Below, piece after piece: positions 1-12,114 of a stretch of DNA of 64,000 nt. Below the pieces are notes generated by a model. It was given only the letters and a program-made list of their open reading frames with translations. It was not told where the DNA came from and ran no database searches. Positions within the stretch are counted from its first letter, which is position 1. Each line of letters begins with the position of its first letter. Made by a program: the position numbers and the translations under genes. Source of the DNA: Acanthopleura granulata (lineage: Eukaryota; Mollusca; Polyplacophora; Chitonida; Chitonidae); the NCBI GenBank assembly GCA_016165875.1, contig JABBOT010000005.1, positions 30,275,943 to 30,339,942 on the forward strand. Direction: 5' to 3'.

Positions 1-261
1 CACTATACGAAGGCTAAAATGTTAAATTTAAACAGTACGAATATGAGTAAAGACATAGCACCCAAGTATGAAATCCAGGTCTAACCATGTCATAATCTGA
101 TGTCATCCAGCGATTGAGGAGTTTAATTTGAAGTTTAGGCTTGGCACATTTTGACAACAATTTTCACTGGGATGTATTACATGCATTGAAATAAGATTAC
201 GTGTAATGAAATTTTATCTATCAATTAAATAATAATCCTTCGCGTATGTACCTAGTTTTGT

Positions 262-440
262 TCAAATGAGGAGCTCGTAAAACCCCTTCCCGGCTTCAAC
301 AAAATGGCCCAAAGCTGTATACTCCTTTGTTCTTTCCTGGAGTACGTGTGTGTGCATAAAAACACATAGGCATTACACAAATACTGCTGAATCACAACAG
401 GAAACAATGCGTTCTTACTGTGATTTGAACCCTTTCATGT
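262..440 (+). repeat. Third copy of a segment from EF-hand gene intron 4
   Basis: The order of short matches is the same in three places: an 'aactcgtaaaac'-like start, then 'ccttc/tcc..cctttaac', 'tttgttcttt', 'gaattacgt' and a 'gcacttaggt'-like piece, ending near 'actgc'. The copies are about 262-440, 8385-8560 and 17505-17680. The last two lie between exons 4 and 5 of the duplicated EF-hand genes. The first may be the trace of a further duplicate whose exons lie left of the window, or a dispersed repeat. Confidence 0.5.
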
Positions 441-947
441 AGATCGGCAGACTCCCATTTTGTATATTCTCCTATACAAGGCTCCTGTGCCATCCCGTCG
501 TGTGTTCTATTGGTACTCAAAACGCTTTTTTCTAGACGACTGTATAGGTCTATTATAGATAGTGAAAGCCAAATCCGAAGCTATTTTTATCTCTTTATTG
601 TTTTATTTATTTATTTTAAAAGCACATACACGCTAATAGCTGAAGCTTACATTTTTATGAACGGTTGAGCATAGCGGGAAGTAGATTTGTCTGTACAGCA
701 CATTCAAACTGACCCATAGCCATGAACACCTTTTTTGTGAACGCTGAAATTAATTGTCAAAGTCATGATGTAATCAAGCCATTGATTGTGATATCTAAAC
801 ATGTCAATGAATAAGCCAAACACCTTCTCAAACTCTGCCTGTTTCTGCACTCTTACCCGGTTGAGGACACCATTGTTCCTTTCAACTCCACATTAACAGT
901 CATTAACTTGTCATTATCATTACTTTGTATCCAACACCGTCGCTATG

Positions 948-1108
948 AGTTCAAGTATAACTCATGATGACGTCCTCTCCGGCTGTATGTGGGATAATCC
1001 GCCAGTAACCTGCGGATGGTTGATTTTTCGCGGAGTGTACTCGGTTTCCGCACAACATGAAATATTCTTGAGTAAACTGCCGATGAAATAAACAAATAAA
1101 TAAATAAA
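948..1108 (+). mobile_element. SINE copy, 5' truncated
   Basis: The conserved body ('cctctccggc', 'gcggatggt', 'aatattcttgagta') is followed by the CAAATAAATAAATAAA tail. The tRNA-like head is missing. Confidence 0.8.
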
Positions 1109-2701
1109 TCATTACCTTATACATTATCGTTGGTTTATTGCCTGTTACCTTATTCAGATCACCTGTACTCCATTTCAACTCCATTAAGTTTATCGTCATT
1201 TGAGTATGATGTTTAGCTACAAGAGATTCATTACACTAACATCTTACTCAGAATCTCATAACCCCATTCAACCACCAATGAATTTACCATTTTCTGTTTC
1301 TTTGACTTGCCGCCAATATTAAGCTCTCTTTAAAATCAATCATAATCAGTACGGAAATTGCCTTTAGTTAATGACACCACAACCTCCACACAATGATATG
1401 TTGGACAACCACATTATTACACTTATTGTCATTCATAATGTTAAACTTTATAAGCTTGTTTTCAAGGCAAAGGTTTTAATTCCTCGGGTGACATGATTAT
1501 TCGAAACCGGTGGCATGCTGGATATTGAGCGGTGTCAGGCATGTTTTGATGGACAGCGGTATAAGCGACCTAAACCGTGATCGACCCTACTCTAAGCCCT
1601 GTTTCTGACACTTCCATGTTCGAAATTGTTTTCAACTTTTATTATAATATAACCTTAAGAAATGCGATATATTTTATTTTTAGTAGCTATATAACCTCAC
1701 GACAATATGGTTTTAGATTTAAATGCTAGGAAATTCTGTTATAAGAAACAATGCACCCTATTCCTAGACATTTGAATGTAGGTCGTGTAGAGTTCGGAGT
1801 TTGTTCTAACAGCATGTTCTGCTGCTAACGTAAAACAAATTACTCTCCACACCCATTGCCTAGCATGCCACTGCCTTTATTAATATTTGGGACGTCACCG
1901 AGACAATGAGTTCTTGGTGCCAAAAACTAACAATAATATGGATGTCCAGCATATCATTGTGTAGAGCTTGAGGCGTTTCATGTCACTGGCAAAAGGTAAT
2001 TTTCATGGTGAATAAGCCTGGTTTAACGAGAGCGGAATATAGGCGACAAGTTAAAAGAAACAAACTATAGTTTCAGAGGTTCACTCTTTGCATGGATTGT
2101 GAGGGAGTGCGACAGATGAGCGACCACTCTTTCCACGGATCGGGAGGCCGTACGATAGTCCCGGCACCGCTCTCTCCACGGGTCGTGAGGTCGTACGACA
2201 GGTAAACAGCGACGCTCGTCATCAAAAGGTGGTATTGTTTCTTTAAAAGAAAAGACAACTCTGTATATATTTATGGATAAAGAATTCTAGTCATATTTTT
2301 GAAAAACTCACTTCTTATTTTTGTGATGTATGATATTCGAGATAGCGCAGTTCAAAGTAAGCAAAAACGAACACGAGGTGAAAATCGAACGAGCTGTCGG
2401 GGTCTCAATTGTAACTAATCTAAGGGCAAAATATTTCTACCACCCGAGAGGACATGTGTTTCCCAGTGACGTCACCAGTACCTACTTCACCACTTTGCCA
2501 TTTAGGTGTAGTGTTAAGTCAGTTGCTTTCCTTCTTATCACAGGACAATTTTGATATATTTTAAGGCCATTTTCAACAAGACAGCGGTAGTGGAATGCGT
2601 CTAGGGTTATTCCCCAAGGTCTCAACCCCGAGGCCAAAACGTGGAAACAAAGGAGTGTCTCGCCTCTAATACTGAGGAGCGTAGAGTACAGATAACACGA
2701 C

Positions 2702-2950
2702 GTGGCTCAGACGGTTAGCGCGCTATCGCAGCACAATGACCCAAAGCCCCCCACAAATGCGGTCGTTGTGAGTTCAAGACTAGCTGGCTTCCTCTCCGGC
2801 CATATGTGGGAAGGTCTGCCAGCAACCTTCGGATGGTCGTGGATTTCCCCCGGGCTCTGCTCGGATTCCTCCCACCATAATGCTGGCCGCCGTCGTATGA
2901 GTGAAGTATTCTCGAGTACGGCGAAAAACACCAGTCAAATAAATAAACAA
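2702..2950 (+). mobile_element. Near full-length tRNA-derived SINE
   Basis: This is the best reference copy for the family. The head is tRNA-like, with an A-box-like 'tggctcagacggttagcg' and a B-box-like 'gtgagttcaagac'. A conserved body follows ('cctctccggc', 'gaaggtctgccagcaacctt', 'cctcccaccataatgctggc', 'cgccgtcgta', 'tattctcgagtacggcg'), then a CAAATAAATAAAC tail. About 30 related copies lie in the window in both orientations. Confidence 0.9.
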
Positions 2951-3664
2951 ACTGTTCTACTTAAGTCATAAAACTTAGGAAGCTTTGTGAAAGCTGGCCG
3001 TTGTCTCTGTTATCCAAATAACTAGATGGTATAAAATAAGCAATACTGTAGATTAAAGGAAAAGTAGAGTACAGCTTTGGCATGTTCAGGAGAGCTTTCT
3101 CGAGAAGACCGAGTTCGAGGTTAGTGAATAGAAAAGAACAATTACCACTGTCATCAAGGGTAATACGATATTTTGTAGTAAATGATGCTACCGTGTGGAG
3201 CTACAACACAGACATGCTACATGTACCAAGGATAACGAAATTCTGTAAAATTTGCCCCAAGAGCTGTATTTCTGAAGGCTAAGTGGGAAGGAATGGAACA
3301 AATATCAGATCTAAGCTTAAACGTGTTTTCAGTGTATAGTCCGGATGACTGTTTGCAACATGTTTCTGGAGCTGAATTGAAATTAAATGCCAATGTGTTG
3401 GTGATCAGATGACGATATATTCCCAGTGTTATTTGTCACAAAAATGTGAATTATATTTAATTAGGGCTAAAGTTATCAACTCCTTTCCCACCATGTTCAG
3501 TGAAATGTCATCGTGCCCTACAGTTGTAAGTCTCACGGAGCTGAAGTTCAACACTGTCACTGTGAGTAGCAATTATGTTATAACAGTTTTCACCTCTGCT
3601 AGTTCATTGCTTGACCCGCAATGGCTTTTACTATAGTTAATAGCCTGGGCTATTTAGACAAGCC

Positions 3665-3672
3665 TATATAAA
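3665..3672 (+). promoter_or_regulatory. TATA box of the EF-hand gene
   Basis: TATATAAA lies about 60 bases before a splice donor (ctgg|gtgagt at 3735/3736) that ends a probable 5'UTR exon. The same block (TATATAAC, then the 'gatgaactgct' and 'aggcacagatct' motifs) recurs at 13267-13340 in front of the duplicated gene. That supports this block as promoter plus first non-coding exon. Confidence 0.6.
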
Positions 3673-3694
3673 CTGACCTGTGTGAACTTTCTTT

Positions 3695-3735
3695 CGGATG
3701 AACTGCTTCTGTTTCGCAGAGAGGCACAGATCTGG
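3695..3735 (+). other. Probable 5'UTR exon of the EF-hand gene
   Basis: The block sits about 30 bases after the TATA box and ends in a good donor (GG|GTGAGT). The matching acceptor is ttccag at 5342, 22 bases before the start codon at 5365. The 5' end is inferred from TATA spacing only. Confidence 0.5.
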
Positions 3736-3804
3736 GTGAGTGTTTAAATCTTTTTCATGATTTGTAAATCTTTTTTATTGCTTTGATGAGAAGTCTAAGC
3801 CACA

Positions 3805-3925
3805 GTCAAGAATGTTTCTCTTATACTACGGCGGCCAGCATCCTTGTTGGAGGAAATCGAGCAGAGCCCATAGGCATTCCACGACCATCCGTAGGTTCCT
3901 GACAGACCTTTCCCCGTATACGGCT
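3805..3925 (-). mobile_element. SINE fragment
   Basis: The conserved body is in reverse orientation ('acggcggccagcat', 'ccacgaccatccgtaggtt'). It lies in the 5'UTR intron of the EF-hand gene. Confidence 0.7.
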
Positions 3926-4207
3926 CTTTAGTGAAGAGCTACATACTACAGTGTGAAAACTTTCAAGTCCTGTTTAACGCACACGTTTGATCTAGACCTT
4001 TTATAGCCTGAGACAGTTTCATTTATTTATTTATTTATTTATGTAATAACACATTTATACATATTGTCACAATTAAATTTTAAAAAATCCAATGTTTTAG
4101 GAATTGAACAATATATGAGATCATGAGGAACAAGTATACGTCATGAGAAACTATTAAATTACCCTGAGATTGAGTGCCAATTCTCAGATTGCATTGAACA
4201 TTGACTG

Positions 4208-4388
4208 CGTACCCTCTCAATAATGCGGTCGCTGTGGGTTCAAGTCAGCAAACTTCTTCGGTCGTAAAGGGGAAATCTTCCAGCAAGTTGCGGATGGTCG
4301 TGAGTTACCCCCTGTTTTTGCCTGCTATCTTCCCTCCATTATAAACGATGCATTGTTGACATAAAACACCAATGAAATAAACAAATCG
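4208..4388 (+). mobile_element. SINE copy, degenerate
   Basis: The B-box-like 'gtgggttcaagtc', the body 'ttgcggatggtcgtgagtt' and the tail 'accaatgaaataaacaaa' follow the family order. Confidence 0.75.
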
Positions 4389-4654
4389 TTTTCCAGATTT
4401 AAATTTCCGACAGGAGACAGATGATCTGGTGTTACAAGAATGAATGTCACATGATTTTGTGAATTCTCCAATCAAAAATGGTGGAACAATACCACTGAGG
4501 TATTTATGTACAAGCTTTGATGAGTGTATATCACGCCGAGAAGATAGGTTTTGTCACTTTATTTGGTGGTCTAAGTGTATACAAATGAAAGTGGAAATTA
4601 ACAGTGTTTTAGAAATACAAAATGGCATTTGCAAAAAGTGTTCATCGGAGATGA

Positions 4655-4700
4655 ATATATATATATACAGAGAGAGAGATAGATAGATAGATATATAATA
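4655..4700 (+). repeat. Compound microsatellite (AT/AG/GATA)
   Basis: Simple runs of AT, AGAG and AGAT units. Confidence 0.8.
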
Positions 4701-5162
4701 TCGTGCTTTAGAAGAAAAGTCGGAAGAGGAAAAAGGTTAATTCACAATATAAGGTGTACAGCTTCACCGCTCTTCAAAGCTGTCGCTTTGAAAAAAAGGT
4801 ATATTAGTAGTAAATATCAACTCATTGCTAAATAAAATAAAATATTTTTTTGTTTTCTGTTCCTTTTAAGAGAGCTATTCTCTTACGTTTAGTGAGTATA
4901 CAGCCTCGTTTCTTATCCATCAGAGCCGTTTAGTTCATGTAACCCCCTCTAGGTTTTCTGTTTCTCAGTCAATAAAGCGCATTCAAGCAATTGAATTGAA
5001 TTGAACTGAATTTATTGGCTACTCCTTACTCCAGTGACTTCGCAAAAACCAATGTTTATGTCAGAACAGTCTTTCTTTCAACGGCCAAAAAAATAAACTT
5101 GAAAAGACTTATGTCCTTTTCGCGGTCCTGTATCCTTCTTGTGTACCTGTGCAGGAACTCGC

Positions 5163-5312
5163 TCTTCCCATAATTATTTATTTGATTGGTGTCTTACGCA
5201 GTACTCAAAAATATTTCATTGATAGCACGACTGCCAACATTATGATGGGAGGAAAGCTGGCAAAGCCCGGGGGGAACCCACATGTCAGCAGGTGGCTGCG
5301 GACCCTTCCAGT
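5163..5312 (-). mobile_element. SINE fragment
   Basis: Reverse-orientation tail and body (tttatttgattggtgt, 'tatgatgggaggaaa'). It lies just before the acceptor of the first coding exon of the EF-hand gene. Confidence 0.75.
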
Positions 5313-5364
5313 AGTTAAATTTTGTTGCTATTTTGCTTCCAGGCAATCACACACCCTGAGCAAG

Positions 5365-8300
5365 ATGACTTTAGTAGTGACCTGGGCCGTGGTTGTAACG
5401 ACTCTACTCACGTCGCCAGCCGTGCTGGGGTTTGGAATGATAGACCTAATCAGAGGGGCTCGACAACCGGACAAGGTATCAAACTGCCCGCTATTACATA
5501 TATATTATATGATATGAGTGCATTTACTGGGAAATTGCTACTAGTGGTCGCAATGTTGGAAGCGGTGACTAAGAAATCAGAACATTAATGCCAGTGACTT
5601 GGTATGTACAGGTCCATGTCAACGAAATGTCTCTTCCGTTTCTAATCACTACATTTCAACAAAGTACGCTTCCCCCAAATGGTCATTTTTTGCTGACTCC
5701 AAATATGGTGAATATTTGTTGGCATGTTTTACGGTGATTAAAATGGAAGTAAAGATTAATGTGCTACTGTGAACTTGTTAGACCATATTGAACAAGCTGG
5801 AGCACATTGACGTCACAGATTCTTCTACGGCTCCTAACGTGCTGTAATTGTTATGTTTCGATATTAAATACATTTACAGGTCTTGTCCTGCATATACATT
5901 CACGTAGAACGTGGACATATAGTAGTCAGAGGAAATTTAGCAGTTAAAAGAATCTCTGACGTCGCTTCGCTTCAGCCTGTTCAATATGGTCAAAAAGTCC
6001 ACCGTAAAATCCCATCTTTATTTCCATTTTAATCACTCAAAAAAGAATGCTCTACAATAATCAAGACCATATTTAGAATCTGCACAAATTTCCATTCAAA
6101 TGATACATACCTGGCTTAAATGTGGTTTGTTCTATTAACGAAAGCAACGTCTTCAAAAATCAGCAATTCAGCCATTCTGTATTCCAGTCACCTGTGGATG
6201 GTATCGTGAATGTGTTCCTAGAGGAAATGGACGTCAACAACGATAATAAGATCACATTGTCGGAACTAGGAAGTTACGTTGACCAGATTTTAGGAATGCA
6301 AGAGAGCAATCAGCGAAGAAATGAGGTGAAAGGTTACGTACTGACAGTGGGAAGTCTGATCGACGTCGACAATGATGAACAGGTTGACAAAAGTGGTAAG
6401 ATTTACTGAAGGAACCTTATGGTGCATTATGTGAAGTACTCAGTAAAAACAATTTCATTTTCCGGTCTGGGAAAATTCATAATTTAAAGAAAATTATAAT
6501 AAGAAATAATACCAGTCGTTTCATATCTCCTTTAAAAATATATTGCTGTGTTGATCATACCATGATATTCTGAAAACCATAATGTGCGACATCATACAGA
6601 GACATCGTATTTAAGTTTTTATATAACAGCTCCAACAATGTTTTCGTAATTACATATTAAGATTTTACTCCAAAAATTTTCATCCGTATCTTTGGTCTTT
6701 ATAATGAGTGCCTGTCGTTTCTTTTTTATCCCCGTCATGCAAACTTAAGAATGTTTCCGTTGTACGACAGCACCCCTTTTGAGAGAATGATGATAAACCA
6801 CTGAATTCAGTTATTAACAGTAAGTTACTTTCCGACTTTTCCACGTGGGAGGTATGTCACATTCGCAGGAGGCGAGCGGTTTATAGAAGGCATCATCTAA
6901 GACCATAAATGAAAAGTCCGAGAACTAAACACGCAGAAAAATCTTGAAAAATTCCCATAAGGATAAGGTCTTAACCAGGTCTCTAGTGTTAACAGCTTTA
7001 GTAATCTTCCCAGTGACTGTTTTGTCCACAGAGTTACATCGAGCGGCCTCGTATCTAGTTAATCTGGCAGGAAGGAAACAAGTGGGAAGAGTCGTGGAAG
7101 CGCTGATCAACATAAAGAGAAATAGTGTGGACAGGCTTGTGTTGGTAAATGTTGTGATCAAATCTGACATTAGCATACCTGCATAAGATATATTGCTAGG
7201 CTTAACAATTAGCCCTATTCAAGGTTTCTGTGGAAACCCATGGCATTTTGTTTGATCAAACAGAGTTGTCTTCCCCAGTCTTCCTGAAATGTGAATTTTC
7301 AAAATGGCTTGTATCTATGTGAGAGCACGCCAGCCAGCTTAGTAGTGATTCTCAGTTGAGAATGGCAGGGAGATATGTAGGTCATTTCATACACGACAGT
7401 TTGTACCTCTAATTATTATTTATTTAGGCCCTTAGATACGTACGCACCACAGCATATTAAATGACCGGGTACTTTTAGACACACAAGAAAGGAAGGAGGT
7501 GGTATTTTTCTTTCGATACCAATTCATAGGTGGTAAAGTACAATGTAAGGAAAGAGTCCTTGCCTCTATCTGTTAACAATATCTTGTAAAATCCCGAGAT
7601 TATTCCCCCTTGAAAAGTTAACACCATTACAGATATGAGTGCTACTGACAATGTTCTAATGAGGAAATATGATTCTCCTTAGTTTTTTTCTTTAACTTTG
7701 TTTTCACCTGTTGTTGTAGGCAGAGCGTATTGCAGCTGATTTTCATAATATCCTGGACAGCAACAGTGATGGGCTGGTAAGCTCTGATGAGATCGATGAT
7801 TTCGGGAGCCTGAATATGTTCCGATGGTATAAAGAGCGGATCAAGCAATTCCTCACAGACGCGGATGAGGACAGCGACGGTAATCTCAGCACAGAAGGTA
7901 TAACTTACAGCACATCCGAAAATTTCAGTCTGACTCGTACAAACAAACAAATTATGCAGGAATGCTGTTAAAGTTTCTAATTATTGTGGTCAAGATTTCT
8001 TAAAGGTAAAGGGCCTGAAAAAAATGAAATTATGGTGGATGAAAAGATCATTAAAAACTGTATCTGAAAATACCATCATTGAATTTGTTAGAATTTTTTT
8101 TCAACAAAGAAAACGCAGTCAAGTGTTTGGATTGTACGGTGGGTTTTACGGACCACATTGATGATGTGGTCACCAGTGACGTTACGCCGGCGTTTCTATT
8201 CTGTAGCAAAAAATTGTGTGACGCCAATTGAGAATCACACTATCGATAATCCATAAACCCCACCACACATTCACAACGAGTTTAACTTAGTGGAAAAATC

Positions 8301-10059
8301 TAAACAATTCAGTGAAGGTACATAGTTTTTGTATGGTCTTTCACTCAACATAACTTCATATTTGTGTATGGTTCTATATGTGAAACATGGGAAACTCATG
8401 GTAAAACTGTTTCCCACCTTTAACAAAGGGGTCCAAAGTAGTGTGCACCTTTGTTCTTTCTTGAATTACGTCACATCTAGGTATTTTTGTGCTCGGAAAG
8501 CACTTAGGTTGTTCACAAACACTGCGGCGTCACAGCAGATAACGGCGTGTTTCTGTTCGATTTGGGCCCATTTGTGTAGCACTTCAGAGTCTCCAATTAT
8601 TCCCTATTATGGGTTATCTTCCCACTGGGGAGAAAAGCACAAAACTGTAAACGACACTTTATTTTCTCAGGTACCTGATTAATAATGTGATGGACGATCC
8701 CAGTGTGCTAAACAGAAGCTGTATTAGAACTCACTACCTAATCCTTTTTCTCATCATTTTCTGTTTTCGGAACACGTAATGTAATTTTTGCTTGCATGTT
8801 GTCATATAAAGAGTACACGAGATACAAGCATCCTTTGAGTAGACACTCTGCTATACGTGTGTGTGTGATGATCAGAAGGGTCTTTACCTGAAGAACTGAA
8901 AAGTTTAACATTCAGTACCATGCCTTAAGCTATATTATGAAAACTTGAGATTCACTCAAACTTCTTCATGGGTCATATAAAGACGATAAGGTATATGCTG
9001 TTAGAAATATGAGTATAGGCAATATCACTTGAACTTCTTCAGTTTTCCACGGAAGTTGTATGAAATTTAGGTAGGAATATCCCTGGGACTTGTGTCACTG
9101 AAAGACGACTAGATGGGGCTGGACTGATAGAAATCTGCATGTGAGTCGGATTTTTTCAGGTGGCGCCGGAAGAAGAATGGGACTAGACTGATAGAAATCT
9201 GAGTAGAAATATCACTCAAAGCTCTGAAGGTGTTACCTGAACACGAATAGGGTTAGATTTACGGATATCTTGGGACGTATATCACAGAGATTTCTTCAGG
9301 TGTCACCGGGAAATGAACTGAGCTAATCTGCATGGCTAATATCTGAACAGGAAAATCATTCTTCTTCAGGATTCTCCGGAAAAAAAGATTAGACTAACAA
9401 AACAATATCCCTGACAGAAATAGATGGGCGGATAGAAATCTGAGTGGAAATAATACATGTGGTGCAGTTATCATTATTAATGTGGTCAAAGGCGTACGGT
9501 CAGGAGGAGGAGGGGGAGTTGCGTCAGGTATTTGGCGGTGGACGGAGGTTTATTTCGTTGTCTTCCCGCCATGTGCCATGAACGCCGTTATACGAGTGAA
9601 GCATTCTTGAGTAGGGTGTCAAACAGGAGTGAAATAAATAAATAAGCCAGTAAGTAAACAAATCACCGTAGTAAGAAACGTAAAACGAAGGGTGTAAGAC
9701 ATATTACTTAACATATTTGCTTTACGCTGTGTTCAAGAATATTTTACTTAGGCGACGTCGGCCTACTTTATGATGGGAAGAAGCCGGACAGAACCATCGA
9801 AACCTACGGAAAGTCTAACATTTGGTTTCAGCATATCAGTGCGAATAAAACGCGATGTATGTAAATGTTTCATCTAATGAACAGTTCTCTGACCTTAATT
9901 ATTATAATTGGGTTTTCATGTCTTCCAGAGATAGACAGTTTTCTCATCCCGCTGACTACGGATCACCGTTGGTTATTCGACCGGGTGTATGTGTACACTC
10001 GGGTGTACCAGTTGACCGGAATAGACACGGCAAAGGAATGGGACGAGACGTTCCACTGA
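5365..10059 (+). CDS. Secreted four-EF-hand calcium-binding protein, 246 aa, five coding exons
   Basis: Coding exons are 5365-5475, 6188-6395, 7032-7144, 7720-7897 and 9929-10059. All have GT/AG borders. Phases 0, 1, 0, 1 fit, and the total of 741 nt gives 246 residues plus TGA. The N-terminus is a clear signal peptide (MTLVVTWAVVVTTLL...AVLGFG). Four canonical loops are visible: EF1 DVNNDNKITLSE (about 52-63), EF2 DVDNDEQVDKSE (about 96-107), EF3 DSNSDGLVSSDE (about 157-168) and EF4 DEDSDGNLSTEE (about 193-204). The final acidic residue of EF2 and of EF4 is completed only after splicing, which supports the model. The protein should be secreted or ER-luminal and bind calcium. Its partner or process is unknown; a role in extracellular calcium handling or shell matrix is only a guess. 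A tandem pseudogene follows at 14814-18492. The start is the only ATG placed directly before the signal peptide. Confidence 0.88.
5690..6090. mobile_element. Fold-back (long inverted repeat) element in EF-hand gene intron 1
   Basis: The arms at about 5690-5820 and 5955-6090 are imperfect reverse complements. The left reads 'gattaaaatggaagtaaaga' and later 'gaccatattgaacaagctg'. The right holds 'cagcctgttcaatatggtc' and 'tctttatttccattttaatc'. No coding capacity is seen. It resembles a MITE or fold-back element and ends about 100 bases before exon 2. Confidence 0.7.
8940..9450 (+). repeat. Degenerate minisatellite, unit roughly 75-80 bp
   Basis: The phrases 'cttcttcaggtgtcaccggg', 'gactgatagaaatctgagt' and 'gaaatatcactc' recur in order several times through EF-hand gene intron 4. 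A shorter version lies at about 17740-17990 in the duplicate. Confidence 0.6.
9525..9650 (+). mobile_element. SINE fragment (shared by duplication)
   Basis: The body end 'gtgaagcattcttgagtagg' and tail 'gaaataaataaataag' are recognisable. The same fragment, at the same place relative to exon 5, is at 18000-18110. Confidence 0.65.
9718..9835 (-). mobile_element. SINE fragment (shared by duplication)
   Basis: Reverse-orientation body ('caagaatattttacttaggc', 'gacgtcggcctac'). The paired copy is at 18183-18270. Confidence 0.65.
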
Positions 10060-10324
10060 TTGCACGGATGTTAATGGCAGACAGATGAACCGAGGTAGTC
10101 CCTTGATGGCCCGGATGTTAAGGAGCAATTGTACATGAACAAGTATATAGTTTATCAAGATACATGGAAATGTGATGCTCTTGCGGTTTGTTAAATGATA
10201 ACATAAAAAATGATGTATTTAGAAGTTACGCTATCTAGATAAGTTTTAAGAACATGTCCTCTCAGCACTTAGTTGGTCATGGATTTTAATTTCATCAATG
10301 GAAAGTTGAAATTTCAAAACATCC

Positions 10325-10330
10325 AATAAA
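10325..10330 (+). terminator. Poly(A) signal of the EF-hand gene
   Basis: AATAAA lies 266 bases after the stop codon. It is the first canonical signal downstream. Confidence 0.5.
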
Positions 10331-11591
10331 CATTGAATGCTATATTATTTGCCAAGCTTTAGTGTGCTATGTTTGATTAGCGTAACGCATGTAAATTGGT
10401 GTACATGTGGAAAATTAACTTGACTGGGAAAAGAAATCCTCTTTGTACGACATAAACCAGAAAAAGCATTCCTGCTTTTTGTCACTTTCTGAAACTTGTT
10501 TTAAGTTACTACGCTCAAGTAGAGAACCCGGGGCCTCGGGGAATCTTCATCATTACAACCCCAAGTTATGCAGGTGAGCAGTACAAAAGAGTACAGGATG
10601 CAATAGTGGAGGACACCAGCAACGGGTTAGACCAGAGTTGAAAATGAAGTGTTAAGGGGCTTGATTTGGGGCTGAAAACCCACACAATAAATACTTTAGA
10701 ACATCAGGACGTCATACTAACTCTGGTTGATTCATCTCATGGAACACGGGCTTACACAACTGCCACGATTTATGTCAGTATCTTATTCATTTTAGTACAA
10801 ATGCAAGCAAAGATACGACGATGACCTTTGTCATCTTCCATAAAGATGCGCTTTTTCTCCATTGGTCCTTGGTTAGAACTAGTTTGATGGTCCATAAAGG
10901 AATCAGTTTGGAACCGAGTGATTTTTAAGAAAGTGCAGGTGGGTGAGTTATGGAGGTGCAGATCATCCAGGATTTACCACTGTAGATTTAAGAAATTCTA
11001 CAAGCGGAGTATCCAGTATAGTTGTGTGCAATGGTCATTAGAACAGGTTATTCCTCATTCCTCAAGCGCACCAAAAACTTCATCTATACATAGCATCTTC
11101 GCACGTCAGGCGAAGGGTGCGAAACTTGCCGTGAAGAGAAAAGCACAAAAGAGACTATAACTGAATCTAGTGCGGGTGTAAAATTCTTAACCCTTTCCTG
11201 TTTTCCAAACCAAACGGGTCAACCCATTCTCCGTGGTGGTACAAGTAGGCTGAATACACAATATTACACTGTATACGGACTGAGAGGGATAATAAGTCGA
11301 GATGGCAGTTCGGGAGTCTCGCGAGTTCACGCAGGTTGCGGTGGGACAAGAGGGTGGTCCCCGCAAACAAACGCGGCTAAAGGCGAGATTTTACGATAAC
11401 AGATTATTCAGACACCTTTGGAACTCCTCGGACGTCTTTTAGTTTGACAGCACGAAAACCTGTGCAACTACCATAAAGTCCCACCTTCACTCAGGACGGT
11501 TTGCGAGATTACCCCCATTGTCTCGCCTCAATCTGCCCTGTCTCATGAGACTCCTGAAATGCCAACAGAGTAACTAACATGTAGTATTATT

Positions 11592-11812
11592 TAGCTATTT
11601 TTTTTGGATCGGTGTTTTAGGCCGCACTCAAGAATATTTCACTCTTACAGCAATATGGTGAGAGCAAACCGGGAAGGGTTTGGTTCAAACCCTCGACTTA
11701 ATTGTGTGGCTTAATTGTGCACCTTCCCTCGTGCCATCAGACTTGAATTCACAATGATCGCACTGGTAAGAGGAACCTGGGTCATGGTGCTGAACTAGTG
11801 CGCTACCCCCCC
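11592..11812 (-). mobile_element. SINE copy, degenerate middle
   Basis: The tail-side 'ggtgttttaggccgcactca' and the head-side 'aggaacctgggtcatggtgc' are recognisable. The middle is diverged. Confidence 0.7.
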
Positions 11813-12090
11813 GGGTATGCAAGGAGGCCGATAAATTGCAATAAAGGAGGTAACTAAACCCTTATAACTGAATTGTTATAGATAGCTTTAACAGTGTTAA
11901 ATTCCAAATTTTAACAGTGATTGAGGATATAAATCGGTTCTATTGTCAGACTAACACATGAATGGAAGGCTAATGAAATCTTGAACCCGGGAAGCATGAG
12001 TTGCCTAATGAATAACGTGGTAAGTTTATCCGAATGAGCTAATGGTTCTTTGATGTTATTTATTCATTTAGTTGACAGGAGTTTTGCCCC

Positions 12091-12114
12091 ACACCAGAAT
12101 CCTCCTTCTGGTGT
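12091..12114. repeat. Perfect 9-bp hairpin
   Basis: ACACCAGAA, six bases, then TTCTGGTGT. It does not match the histone 3' stem-loop. The function is unknown. Confidence 0.5.

Larger units (their letters stand above)
1..3660. other. Upstream non-coding stretch with SINEs and an intron-derived repeat
   Basis: I see no supportable coding exon here. The stretch holds two SINE copies (948-1108, 2702-2950). A segment at about 262-440 is also found in intron 4 of the EF-hand gene (about 8385-8560) and of its pseudogene copy (about 17505-17680). Short open frames are all small and mostly fall in repeats. Confidence 0.5.

Noticed and set aside
2702..2780. True tRNA gene at SINE heads
   Set aside because: A- and B-box-like pieces exist, but no clover-leaf with intact acceptor stem follows, and the same head recurs with SINE bodies.
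12091..12114. Histone-type 3' stem-loop
   Set aside because: The loop and stem sequence do not match the histone consensus and no histone gene is near.
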